Of a DNA stretch of 64,000 bases, positions 13,701-28,200 are shown one piece after another. Numbering within the stretch: position 1 is the first letter of the stretch; every line of letters begins with the position of its first letter. Source of the DNA: Petrosia ficiformis (taxonomy: Eukaryota > Porifera > Demospongiae > Haplosclerida > Petrosiidae); assembly GCA_947044365.1 (NCBI GenBank), contig OX345636.1, positions 49,842,746 through 49,906,745 of the forward strand, written 5' to 3'. The translations under genes and the position numbers were made by a program. Below the pieces are notes generated by a model. That model did no database searches and had not been told where the DNA came from. It worked only from the letters and a program-made list of their open reading frames with translations.

Positions 13701-16229
13701 TCTCTTTCGCTGAGTCATGGTATTTAAAATATATTCATAGTTGAACCTACTGAGTCAGTTCATTTAAAACATATTCATAGCTGAATTACCGCAAAAAGTT
13801 TGTCTTCAGGAAGTGAACCCACAATGACATGCATGAAATTTAGGTTTTCTGAGACTTGTTTGTGGTTTTTACTATACTAAGCGGGCTATAAACAAAATAA
13901 ATCCCAGTTCATACTATGAAGATTCTTCATTAGAGCATCTAACATCAAAAGGAATTATTCATGCTATGGTTTATATCTCCTGCTTACACTGCTGCTTTTA
14001 GTTAAAATGTAATTGCTTTGTTGGTATTTTTTTCATACAATGTCCACTGTGTACATGTACTTGTATTATTTATGTCACATACTGTATCGTGTCTTCAATA
14101 TTCTAGTTCGTGGCATTACTTTAGAATAGATTTCATAATGCTAACAGAAGTGTGTACATGTATTAAAGTTTTTAAAAGTATTATGCCTTTAGATCACAGT
14201 GGCTTAGTCAGAAAACCATTGTTGCTTTTTGAAGTACTTCATGGTCTTATTGGGGTATGCTTCATGTAACGTAGAGCCTTTAATTGGAGTATATATGGTT
14301 AGGGGTGGGGCTCCTATATTGTATGTATGGTGTCATATATGCTCTAACTATTTCATGCTAGGTCACATCACACAAGGGCCGTCTTATTGAACTTTGACAA
14401 TTTAAACTCCATAGAATAACAACATCGCACCACAATAAAAAAAATATGTGATTAGTGATGTAGTTTTTTGGGTTTTTTTTCCTGGAGATTAAGATGTTCG
14501 ATTTTTTGAAATTCACTATACAATGACATACACTTTTCGGCTCAAAAGCTACAGATTTCCTATCCATCATAAATAGAAGTACAACCTAGGTTTGTGCATG
14601 GTATGTTTTTGTAGGTGAACTAGAAATTTCATCAGAGAGGAACAGAGTTGCAAAAGAGTGGGGTAGTTTGACATTTCCCTTGTTTGAACTCATTGAAACC
14701 ATGGACCAAAATCATGTTCAAGATTTGATACATAATGTTATATACACCCTACACACTTCTTTTCTAGAGACTAACATGTTCCAAAATACACCTTTTCAAA
14801 TACACAAAAACTCGTAAAATGGCAAGTACAATAATCATGGAATGACTTTTGCCACTCCAGAAGCACTAGTTCAATTAACTAGAATTATTCATTATAAAGT
14901 AATCATAATTATCATTTCAACTCAATGCAATGCACTTATATGTAATTGACTATTCCAATAGCAGTATGCTATTTTATCTTTGTTTCAGATACTAGTGAAA
15001 AGTTCTCAAACTCTGGTAGATCCACTATAATAGGGTATGTAAGGAATTCAATGCTACAAAGTATATTTGAGATATGTATATTATATAGCTATATAATAAG
15101 AAATATTTATTGCAGTGATTCTAATATATTTATTATATATGTAAATCCGTGTAACCCTACATAAGTACTTACACGCTATAAAGCAAAATACAAAGATCTG
15201 TACTTATGTAGGGTTATATAGAAGTGGTTTGTTTAATTTTGTGTCCCACCTAACCTTGTTCGGATGCTTTTTGGGTTTTGACATCCCTACATCTTTCATT
15301 TTTATTGGAAATGTTTTTTTATTATTCTTGTATGTATATGTATAATTATATATGTAACATCTGTACTATGACAAGCTTAACCCTTGGAGGACTGAGCTTG
15401 TTTTTCAAAATTTTTCCCATTTCCAACAATGGTGACTCTATTGCATATATTTTGGCCACTGTTCACTTTTTCTATATCAATTTTAGCTTCTTTTCCGACA
15501 TGGAGTACAACTTCTACCAAGTTGCTTACTGGGACTCGAAAGTCCCCAAGCGCTTCGTAGGATTAAATCAAATGCAGTGCTCTCCCTTTTTTGACTGGAA
15601 CTGTGGCAAACAAAATGACCCCACTGCATGTTGGCACAAGCTACACCCACAATTTCAGGTTTTACAGCAAGGGAAATGCCTCAGGTACCCACCAGAGCGT
15701 GTGGGTGTGGTCACTGAAACCACAATTTGTCTGGGCGGCGAGGGGGCACAGCCCTTTTCGAACCCCCATTAACGGAGGAACACCCACCTTTAAAATCCCC
15801 CCCGTAGTCGTTATTTAGGCCAAAGGGCGGCCGAAAAACAATCAACTTTTTCAGCTATATTCATGGACTTGTGCCTGACATCAATTACAAACATTTGAAG
15901 AGCTTCGTAATGCTAGGAACACACTCCGAACCACGTAGGAATGAAATGTCACATATATGTGACATCAGTCTTCTAAGGGTTAAACAACAAATTGGAAGAG
16001 TACGACAAGAACACATGCAATGCATGGCTAGCACATGTAATACATACATTGTCCGCATTAATGTTATAAAACAATTAGCAAATTTAGATGGCAATAAACA
16101 TTTAAAATTCACACGTAAAGCCTGCTAACATCACTTGCTGAAAATAGTGTCATTCTTTTATGATCCTATATATCTTTGCACTGTAAGCACAGCAATGCAG
16201 TTTCTACAAATTGCTGTCTTCCTGTCAGC

Positions 16230-16290
<61 letters not shown>

Positions 16291-19200
16291 TATATAACAT
16301 GAGCATGCATAGTATGCCCATTAATGATCCTTTCGTACAAGATGCTCAAGTATGTAATTATGACTAGTGAATGTTAATTACATATAGAGTATATTCCAGA
16401 CTCCATTATCTGTATTTCACTATTGCAATCAATGGGAATAATGGCACCACTTAAACTATAATTACTATCATATTATGTATATTGAACTCTGAATCTTGAC
16501 AAACTTCATAAGTTTGATGTAGAGTATCTCAATTTCAAAACAAGAGGTACAGTGTGAGAAAGGGAATTTACCAAGTGACTGTTTGTTAGCTACTAAACTT
16601 TAAAAATTAGAAGATAATTTGAAGTGCCTTATATATTCTGACAGTAAAATATTGTCTTGCCTGAGAAAATCAGACTTGTTTATGTTGGCAGTGTTTGCAG
16701 AATTTTAGTTCATGTTAATCCTTCCTAGATCCTGTTCTGGCGCCATTACACCTCTCCACTCTAGTTTTACTTTTAAAAATTAATTTATTTATGACATTTG
16801 CGCTTGTACACTTTTATTGTACTTCCTATTTCTACCAGTCAATCAATGTTAGGTGTATATTATGTCTGTGATAATAATAGTGATAACCATAATTATAATG
16901 TAGTGTTGATAATAGAATTGTAATGACAAAATGATTGATTAATTTATCATTCTTTACAATAGGAAACCTGAACAGACAAACCGAGAATCCTTTTATGATA
17001 TCCTGAGGTTAAATGTTTACTCTGTTTATTGTTATTACAAACTATGCACTAGTAATCAGATAATAATAACTATTGTGACACTTTAAATCTATGCCCTTCT
17101 TAGTTTATTGTAAACATTTATAGACCAGCATTACAATCAAAATTTGTCTTCCTGCAAATTGAAATCTGTGTTGCTATTCTGATACTAACTTGTTAGATTC
17201 TCACTGTTTATATTTGTTTTCATGATATGGTATTTCATTTACTAACTGCATCATGCAAGGATTAATTACGTTAATTTACAAACTATAATTTCATAATTTC
17301 TGTGAAACTTTAAAAGTAATGACATGGTACTGACACAATCAACTACAAATTTACCGATCTCTTGTTTTAATTTTAATTCCTCCAGTACTAATTCTCAATA
17401 TTGGGATGAAAAAATTAATTTTTTTTCACAGGACTCACCATTCTTTCATTCAGGTATGTTTATACTTTTGTATATAATAAATGGTTTGTTTGGTAATCGC
17501 TCAATTGTTCTAAGAACCTATCATTGCCAAAATACAATCAAGGATTAATATTTAAACTAAACTTATCGTATTACAGTATTACTTACTAACGTGTTTGATA
17601 ATTGCCAATGTAAACAAATTGTTTTCATCCTTTATCACATTTAACTAAACACTATGGTAGCTGACCATCCCTAGTGAATGACTGCTACTTCATGAATTTG
17701 TAACTGGTGCAAAATATAAGCTGTAGCATTTTATAACTTTGAGCAAAGTTAGTAGCATCACCACACAAATGCCACACTATAATTATGTATACATGTACAT
17801 GTAATTATTATTATATATTAAGCTAACTATTAAAACAATTTAATGCATGCATGAAAGAACATGTAGAGATTGGAATGGTACATTAGCAATAAAATTCAAC
17901 TTAACACTTTGCATATAACAACCCTACATAAGTATAGATTCTTTGTGGTTTGGTTTTATACTCTTAGGTAAGGTTATTATGTTGAAGTATTAGTTTAATT
18001 TTGTTGCTAAAGTACGTTTTGTTTTAGTTTGATATCATTACATCCTCTTTCATTAAAAAAATGAATATTGTGCTGCCATTTTAACTTTTGTAGTGAATGT
18101 GTTTAGCACTTTGCATCAACCACTACATATACTGATAAGTAGTAGTAACCAGTCCTATAGGCAGGGTGGAAGGTATTCAATGGAACCACTTCTGGTGAAA
18201 TTAAATATTTAGTGTAGGCTCCAATTTGCTGCACTTTTCAATAAAACAGTAATGCATTTCATCCCCTCTAATTTCCTTGTTTTGTATTTTAGATGTTGAT
18301 GAACCAATCATGAACTCCACTACAACATGGTATGTAATAAGTTTAGTATTCTGCTTTACTAAATGCAAATCCAATAGCATAAACATCTTTGAATTAGATC
18401 ATTAATTTTCAAAAAAATAGTGTTTGCAGTCTATTGCTAAACTAATTAAATTTTTTCACTATCGAATCTCATTAGTTGCATTCTAGTTTATGCATAGCAG
18501 CATAATTATACAATACACCATACATCTAAATTTCTAAGATACACTTCCTGCAAACTAGTTTTGATCAAATACTTACCTTAATTGCTCGCCATTTTGTACA
18601 GGAAATTAAAAAAATTGATACTAGTAGCTTATTAATAACTTTCCTGGATATTAATTTATTTGCTTCTGTACAAAATAGTGAAATGGCGACCAAATAAAGG
18701 GAAAACATTGGATCAATATTATTATTCAGTAAAGTGTCATTTTTTGAAAATTAGGTCACACCTCAGCAATTGCAAAATAAATGCCACATGTTCTGAACCA
18801 CAAACAATGATTTGATGATCAAGCGATATAACACATGTCTATAATTATCTTATCGTGAAAAGATAAGGCAGTGTATATTCTAAAATGGAATATAATATAA
18901 ATTATATAATTTTAGTGTTTCACACATTATATGCATTTTTCATTTAACAGGACAGAAGGTATACTAAATTCTGAGCTACACATGTAAGATTATAGTTGTA
19001 ATTAATGTTGTTTTAGTTAACTATAACTAAAATCTGTTTTAGTAAGGCATTATGACATTTAGTCAACTAAACTAAAACTAAATTGCAAGTCTACTGCAAT
19101 AGCTATAACTAACTAAAATGAAAAATAGTTATTAGTGAGCGCTTTTAGTAAGTCTAATAATATTTATTTAGTCAACTATAACTATAACTAAATGTGGTCA

Positions 19201-22200
19201 TTATTGTCATACTAGAACACTAATAGTAATCATACGATACTATAACCATAGTCATATAATGCATTTTCAGTGATAAATTCTCAACATAGTTATGAATTCT
19301 TGTATGGAATGAGATAATCCATTTACTGATTTTAGCCCTAAAGCTTGCCTAATTAATTGGAATAACTTGTCCAGAACAACCAAAAATTGTATGTACAAAC
19401 CGCTCACTCTGCTAAACTTTATTTAATAAGATAATATGTGTAGTGTAACAAATAACCTCCGACAGAATTAGGTAATAGGATTTCAGTAGCAAATGAGAAA
19501 TAATCAACACTACCATATTATATATGTTATAAGTCTACATTTATATTTCCAGATGCATGTATTGCTATTTTTTAAACACACTGTCATAATTAATTAAGCA
19601 TCACAAACATCAAAAGTCAGTATTTCCTCTTGTAAAAAAAGTAATGACCTACTGTATTATTCATTAAATTTTCTTCAATAACAGGAGTGATTCTGCTAAC
19701 TTTCAGCTAAAATCAGTTGAAGAGCTTAATGATCTTTTCAGGTAATTATTATTATTTATGTATGATTATTACTATCGCAAATGATTTAAATTTATCCTAT
19801 GCTGTAGCATCAGTTTATTTGTTTAAAATAGTAAACATAGATTATACATTCATTATGTGGGCTATGTTTCTCATGTAGTATTATGATAATATACACAGCT
19901 CCTCAGTTTCTGTTGGATGATTCATTCCTGCTTAGTTTTATCATGTAAATCAATAATATTATTCTTAATAATTATTTATCACTATGGATAGGTTGACTGT
20001 TTTCAGCAATTATACATATTTCAGCAAAAGGATGTTTTCCGATTTTTCTACATTGGTATCATAGCAATAACTCTCTTTATCATGTTCTACAACTATTGTA
20101 ATTATATAGCAATGATTTATACATAGTCATCGCAAAGCAATCATAGGGATAGCTACTGTTTTTCTCAATATATCTTGTAATATAAGTGTAGGTTATACCC
20201 TGCCTACCAGGGGTGTATACGTGATATACCCGAGGTAATAGTTAATAAACCCGAGGGCGTAGCCCAAAGGGTTTATTAACTATTACCGAAGGTATATCCG
20301 TATACTCCCGGGTAGGCATGGCATAGCTTGTTTATACTATAGAAGCCATACTTTATAATCAATTAGGCCTACGCATGCGTACTAGAAACTTTAGTAGAAA
20401 GGTGAAGGTCACTATGGTGAAGAGGCTAGCTAGGGGAAGCGACGATAAAGAGAACGACCCTGATTTGTATGATTTTAAATCTTCAAAGAAGTCTAAGACA
20501 GTAAAACACTTTGGTTTCCCGACGAGTGAGTCTAGAAAGGTGAAGGTCACTATGGTGAAGAGGCTAGCTAGGGGAAGCGATGATAAAGAGAACGACCTGA
20601 TTTGGATTATTTTAAATCTTTAAAGAAGTCTAAGAGAGTAAAACGCTTTGGTTCCCCGACGAGTAAGTCTAGAATGGCGGAAATTACTAAAGGTTTCATT
20701 CCTTTTAATACCAAGAAAAGCACCGACTGGTCTACACATGTATGGCATGATTGGGTGTCGGAAAGAAATGGGACCAATGAAGAAAAGTGTACGGCAGATT
20801 TGCTAGAGAATCCTAAATCTTCAGAGCTTAATTATTGGCTGTGTACATTTGTGGCTGAAGTAAGGAAAAAGGATGGAACGGCTTACCCCCTCGCTCTATT
20901 CACTTAATATTGGCTGGTATCCAGAGGACTGTCCTCGAAGTGACTCCTGATTCTTTGACCAGTCAGATAACACTTTTCGAGAGTTACAACGGTCGTGCTA
21001 TACTGTGTATGGAGAACTAAGGAGTCAAGGGATTGGGACGGAGGTAAATCACACACCAATAATTAATATGAATGAAGAGCAAAAATTGTGGGACACTGGT
21101 GTTCTTTCCGTCAACAGTCCTGTTGGGTTACAACGAGCCGTTTTCTTTTATGTAGGTAAAAGGCGAGGAGGGGAGGAGCAGAGAAAGCTTGGGCCTGCTC
21201 AATTTAAATGTTCGTTTAACCCTGAATTCTATACTTTCATTGAACATGGTTCAAAAAATTGATCTGGAGGTCTGGAGCAGTTGAAATTTGATAACAACCA
21301 TGCTATGCAGTGCCTGAGGAGTCTCCCAGGTGTTTGGTGTACTTGTTAGATTTGTACCTGGATAAGTTACCTCTTGCTGCTTTTGAAAAAGATGTATTGT
21401 ACTGCCGCCCGAAAAAATGTAGTGCTTCCAGTAATACATGGTATGAGATTGTTCCAGTGGGAAAGAACAAGTTGGGTAGCATGGTGAAAGACATGTGCCG
21501 AGAGACGGGAATTGAAATCAGGACAAATTACTCATTCTGAGCAACTGGTGCTACCTCCATGTTTCGTGGCAATGTTCCAGAAAACATTATCCAGAATGTC
21601 ACCAGTCATAGGTCATTGGAGGCTCTTAGAAAACACGAGCACATTTCCACAGAGCAGCATCAAGCCGTATCTAAGGTGATGACATCAACAAAACCAGTTG
21701 ATTATGAGACGGAGATTAAAGTTGCATCAAGCAGTGAATGTTCTACAACAATTACCACTGCTGAAGATCAAATACGATCGATTTTCGGAAACGTGTCCAA
21801 CTGTTCAATTGGTTCAATCACTTTGAATCTATCCCGTAAATGATTTCCTTGGTGATTGGTACTGAAACTAATAAACAATTACTTTTCTTGTGATATTTTG
21901 CTTCATTGTTTAATCAATGAAATTACAATCACTTTCTTAACTTGATTTCCTGTATATTTACTGGTGAATATACAGGATTTTCTGTATATTTACTAGTGAA
22001 TATACAGAAAATCTTGTGTGTATACAATATATACTGTGGTCGGTGCCTTCTATCACCAAATGTATACCTAAGAAAATGATTTGTACTAACTGCTCTTAAT
22101 AGTTTTCCCAACACTGCCAGAGCTACACTAAATTTTGTATATAAAGTGTAGAAGAGAGATATCAAAATGTAAGTAATTGATTATCTGCCAAATGAGAAAA

Positions 22201-25200
22201 GTAATATGTGTTTGACACTGAGCGCTCAATGGGTTTCTAAGGGAAGCCACATTAGCAATAGCTGGGTGGTAGCAGTTAATAATGAATTACTATATATATG
22301 ATGCTATGGCGGAATGTGGACCCCTAAACCAACTTTCTGGGTATCCAAAAGCAAACATTCTCACAGTGCTGATGCAGGAAGCAGCGTATTATGTATAATT
22401 ACCTGCATCATCTCACTGTACACATTTAATCATATCAGCAGTTCTGTACTATGAATCTACTTTTATACTAATATTTTGAACACACTATCATACCTCTACA
22501 AATATCAGAAACATCACCATGTTAGTACTTTCCTGTAGTAAAACTAGTGATGACATATTTATTAATCTTCCTCCCAATTTATTAATTCACACTGTCATAC
22601 TATATAAGAGAAATAATTTTGTTAAGGTTTCTCATATACGTAATTTCTCATCTAAATTTTCTTTGTTAAGGTTTCTCATATCATTATCATAATTGTACAT
22701 TATGATAACTATACGAAAGTCTACATGCTATCTTAGTTTTATTTTGCGTGATTTATCAATAATTGTTATAGTTTGAACATTTATTACTATGACTGTTTTG
22801 AGTGGATAAGAATAATTTTATAATTCTTTATACCACTCAAAACCTCACGATGTGTTCATAGTTAGCAATGATGCATCTGTCAATTAACCAACAAAATCAG
22901 AATGCATATAGCCAAGTAAATCAGAAGTGGCTGTACCTAGAAATTACAATCTGCTTCCATAATTGATTGCATAATATAGAGATAGGTTGACTGTTCTCAG
23001 CAATTACACTTATATCAGCGACAAGATATGTATATGGAGAACAAGATATATTGAGAAAACGTATCCCTTTAATGGGTTTGCGATGACTGTGTATCCATTA
23101 TTTCTGATGGCACTAGTGTTCTTATCTTTCTGTGTACTTGAAAACTGTGCTCAGAAGAAGTAATTGTAAACTGCAGTCTAAGGGAATGAAACTGAAGTAC
23201 TCCTTCAAGGTTCTAAATAATGACTTCCTCATGTTTGAAACTCAACAACTTGTTATCCTTAAAGTCTCTAGCTTGCATCATCTCTATTCTGTTTCTCTGA
23301 TATATACAACAGTTATTAATATTAGTTTCACTTTTACACTGGTCGGTAACTTGAGTATGCGTTCTTTTACATACCATGCCTAGAGCACCACCATCCCTCT
23401 CCCATCCCCACCAACCCTCAGAATGATGCAACTCCCTTAAATTACATAGATACTCATATAAATGACATAAGAATATAATACATTTAAATCCTGTAGAAAG
23501 CAATGATAGGGATGGCCCTGTGGGCCACAAAAAGATGATTCCAGATTTTTTCCATGAGTTTTATTAACTTTTATAGCAATAATAGTGTCTATTGCTACAG
23601 TTGATATGTGGAAGTCATATTTAATTTTAATGCTAAGGTATCATCCCAATCCTGTTCCTGTGCTTTTTCGGTTTTGATATGTATCTCTACATACTACATT
23701 TTAAAAATGTTTTTTATATTTCTCCTTTTCCGACATGGAGTACTACTTTTACCACCTTACTTACCTGGATTCGAAAGTCCCCAAGCGCTTAACATTTTTA
23801 GCAATTTTCATGGGTTTATGCCTGACGCCAATTACAAGCATTTGGAGAGCTTCGTAAAGCTAGGAACACACTCCGAACCACGTAGAGGTGAAATGTCACA
23901 TATATGTGACATCAGTCTTCTAAGGGTTAAGGTTCAAAATTTCATTGAGTCCAAAATAACTCCATAGACACAGTTTTAGGAATATGTACCCGTATTGAGG
24001 CGATCAGTAACTAACATTCCTTTTGGCTTCAAGTTACAGCTGCAATCTCATTGGTGCGGTACACTTTCTTGCAGCAGTCACAGAAAGTTGACAAGAGTCA
24101 CCAGGCTCATATTTCGAGCCTTCCCAAATACAAGCTAGCTAGCAAGGCTAGGTTTGCTCTAGAAAAGTGAGTATGTTTTAGGCCACAACAAGATAAAACA
24201 GTGGACACATAAGAGGATTAATTGTATTGAAATTAATCCACACAGAAATTCTAACAATTCAGAAAATATATAATTGTGAGTATGTTGAAGAATTAGTGCT
24301 GCAAAAAAAGGATGAAGTGGCTATGGTTATAGTAGAGTTATAGATGTATGGTTATAGTTGTGATATCTTTACTTGTGATTAAAATGGATTAAACAGTAAC
24401 AAGAGGTACAGCAACTCAAAGGTCAACTCATGCATCAATCAAAACATGTTCTAACTGAGCATGCTCAGAAACTCCCATAAACTAATCAACATACTACATT
24501 CCTTCCCACTTATTTTATAATACATACCGGTACATGATTAGATTAGATCATTCAGTAATATTGGTCATGATATCTTTGTGGTGGTTGACGAATTCGTTGT
24601 GGATACAGGGACGTCCGTATTTCGGCCTGTGTCGTACACAAATCTTCCATATTCGTTTCGATACTCTCATTCTGTGTGATTTCTTGATTGTGATTCGTTA
24701 AATCAATATCAGGGTCAACTGAGCTAACATTCTCTTTCAGGTACATTTGATCTTTGTGTTACCTACAATATGATCCATCCACTAGTCTCACTACAAATGA
24801 CAAATCTCCCTTCTTAGCAGTAATTACTCCTTCTATCCATTTGTCTTCATGCCTTCGATAATCTCCTACCATTACCACCTGTCCTATTTCCAACTCTCTT
24901 ACTTTGCTTCTTCTATCGTGATTCATTTTCTGGTCTGCTTGTTTGTTTTGAATTTTAACTTGACTGTTTGGTTTAACGAGATCTAATACTGATACATCAC
25001 GTTTCAACATCAATGAACATGGGTTCAAGCCAGTAACTGAATGAGGTATTGAACGATATTTAAGCAGCAAATTAGATACGACATATTGTATGTAAAGATT
25101 TCCCCTCCTTCCTTTCTGACTTTAAGGATTTATTAAATGTCTGAACAAATCTCTCAATAGTTCAATTGGTTGAAGGATGATATGGTACTGATCGGATGTG

Positions 25201-28200
25201 CTTGACTCCATTCTTTTTGCAGAACTGTCTAAACTCCTCTGCTATGAACTGTGTTCCATTATCTGTAACTAATTGTTGAGGATATGGAAGTTATATGTAT
25301 GTCTTATAATAGTAATGGTAGATGTTTGACTCATTTCCCACACCTCTAACCACTTTGAGTGCGCGTCTATAGCAAGTACGTAAGTACATTCGACCAAAGA
25401 TTGGGCCAGCAAAATAAACATGGACCCGCTGCCATGGGTTTGCAGGCCAAGACCAAGGTTGTAATGGTGAAATGGAAGGCTTATTTTTCAGCGATAAACA
25501 TATTTCACATGACTTGGCAATAGAATCAGTATCTATATCAATACCAGGCCACCATATATGATTTCTCGCAAGCACTTTCATTTTGCAAATCCCCATGTGG
25601 CTTTCATTGGAGCTCTTCCAGCATTTGCTTACGAAATTTGTTTGGTATAATTGGATTCTACGGTTAATTCACATTTCTTCTATGATAAAATGGCTTCACA
25701 TTGTCTGATACATTGTCAGGCCATCCCTGTTGTGTATACAATAGCACTTTATTGAGGACTGGGTCATAACGGGTTGCATTCTCTATTCTGGAGGCTGTAA
25801 CAAATAGACAATTTATTTGATGTAAATTGTGGAGAACGACTACTTCCAACTTCTTCGGTATTGTGTTCTAAAGGGAATCTTGACAAAGCGTCAGCATTGC
25901 CATGATACTTAGTATTCCTGTACACTATATCATAATTATGTGCTGCTAATTGTAAGGCCCATCAATGCAACCTTGCAGCCGCTAATGTAGGGATACCTTT
26001 CTTCGGCCCAAATATAGTGGTTAATGGTTTATGGTCAGTGAGCAAGACAAAATGTCTGCCTTAGATATTAAATTTTTATAAAATTTACGAATGCCAAAAA
26101 TAATTGATAGGGCCACCTTTTCTCTTTGAGCATAGTTGGACTCAGTGGGTGTTAGAGACCTAGAAGCGTACAATATAGGCTGGTCAGTGCCATCGGGGTA
26201 TTCATGCGATAATACTGCACCAACACCATTTGGGGATGCATCTGTACAAAGACAAATTGGGTATAAATTTACTGTAATAGTGAATTAATCCTAAAATGAT
26301 CTTAACTGTTGGACATTCTTGGGAACTGGTGCTTCTAGTATTGCTTTGATCTTCTCATCTGTTGCATGTAACCCTTCATAACTAATTTTATGGCCCAAAT
26401 ACTCAACAGATTCACACATAAAGGCACATTTACCTTTCCTTGCTGTTATTCCATGGTGTTTTAATCTCCATAGAACTTCTTCTAGGATTCGGTAAAGGTC
26501 TTCGTCATTCGCTCCTGTTATTAATATGTCATCTATGTAGCATATTACTTGTGGCACGCCTTGTAAAATGATATCCATTGTTCTCTGGAAGATGGCTGGT
26601 GCCGCTGCCACCCCAAACGGTAATCTTGTATACTGGTATAATTCTTTGTGTGTGTTGATGGTGACCAGTTGTTGGGATTTATCGTCAAGTATCATTTGTT
26701 GGTAAGCTTGCAACAAATTAATTTTACTAAATTTCTCTCCTCCTAAATAATGAGGCAAATGGCTGATCAGCTGTTGGCAAAGGGTATTTGTCCACGTCAA
26801 GTACAGGGTGAATAGTGACTTTAAAATCACCGCATATCCTTATGCCACGGTTCTTCGGGACAGGCACGATTGGAGTAGCCCAACTGCTAGACCTCACTGG
26901 CTGGATAATCCCTACATTTTCTAATCGGTTCAATTCTTCCTCTACACCTTGTTGTAAAGTGAATGGTACTGGTCGAGGTTTACAGAAAACTGGTTTCACA
27001 CTGTCTTTAACGTATAATTTCACAGTATGAGGAGCCAATAAAAACATCTGGATACTTCTGGATAAAAACATCTGGATACTTCTCCATTTTACTGATTTGC
27101 TTACTATTTATACGACAAATAAGAGCCCAATCAAGAATTACATGCTTCAACCAATTCCTCCCTAATAAAACTGGTCCCTCTTCGGCCACAACTACTAATA
27201 CTAACTTTTGTGTTTGCTGTTGATAATGGACTTCCACTTCGATTTCTTCAATGACTTCTATTGGTTCGGAGGTGTATGTCTTGAGTAAAATATCGGACTT
27301 CTGAACTTTCACATCTGGAAACAGTGCCTTTAACTTCCTTTTCCCTATGATTGATACCGCTACATCGTTTGCTTCGAAGTAGAGTTTCAGGCATTCTTCA
27401 TACGTTTGGAATGACTCTAACTCCGGATTACATTCTTGCATGCATCCAAATTTCCCTGCTACTGCCATCCTCGTCGCCAATGTGATATCTTTACTTGTGA
27501 TTAAACTGGATTAAACAGTAACAAGAGGTACAGAACAACTCATGCATCAATCAAAACATGTGTTCTAACATGCTCAGAAACTCCCACAAAATAAACATAC
27601 TACAATAGTATTGTTATAGTATAGTTATAGTATTGTTATAGCATTGTTATAGTATGGTTATACAATGTAGTAGTATGGTTATAGTATTGTTATAGTATGG
27701 TTATAGTATGGTATGGTATGATTACTATACAAATTTGCATCAACTTCACTATTTTTATTAAAAGAAAGACAGTGCTAATAGATATTTGACCCTATTACAG
27801 CACTAGAAGCTATTACAGCTGGAACATTCAATTTTGAATAATAAAATATATTTTTTTCTATGAGGTTTCCGATTAGTGAGATTCAGATTAGTACTGTAGT
27901 ACTGTAGGATCTTTATGGATAGATTTTCAGTAGCAATCATACCTATGTCACTTCCTCATGTATCCTCTAAATTCAACATTGCAAGTTTGAAATAAAATGA
28001 TATTAGAATCTTTTTTGGTTTTGTTTCTTATTAGAATATGAATAGTACATTAATAGGTATGTTTATAATAAAAGTATTTTGTGATGTAAAAAAATAATAA
28101 CGAATACATAACTAAGTAGCTGGGTGTGAACATAGAAACTGTTGACAATATTCTTTTTTTCTGGCAGGAAGACAATGCCAAATTATTTATTTTTAAAACA

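Noticed and set aside
15278..15818. Open frames across the piggyBac-like element
   Set aside because: The paralogous copy at 30833-31428 does not keep them and they match no transposase that I recognise.
16158..16367. Open frames through the TA microsatellite
   Set aside because: They consist of Tyr-Ile repeats from the TA tract only.
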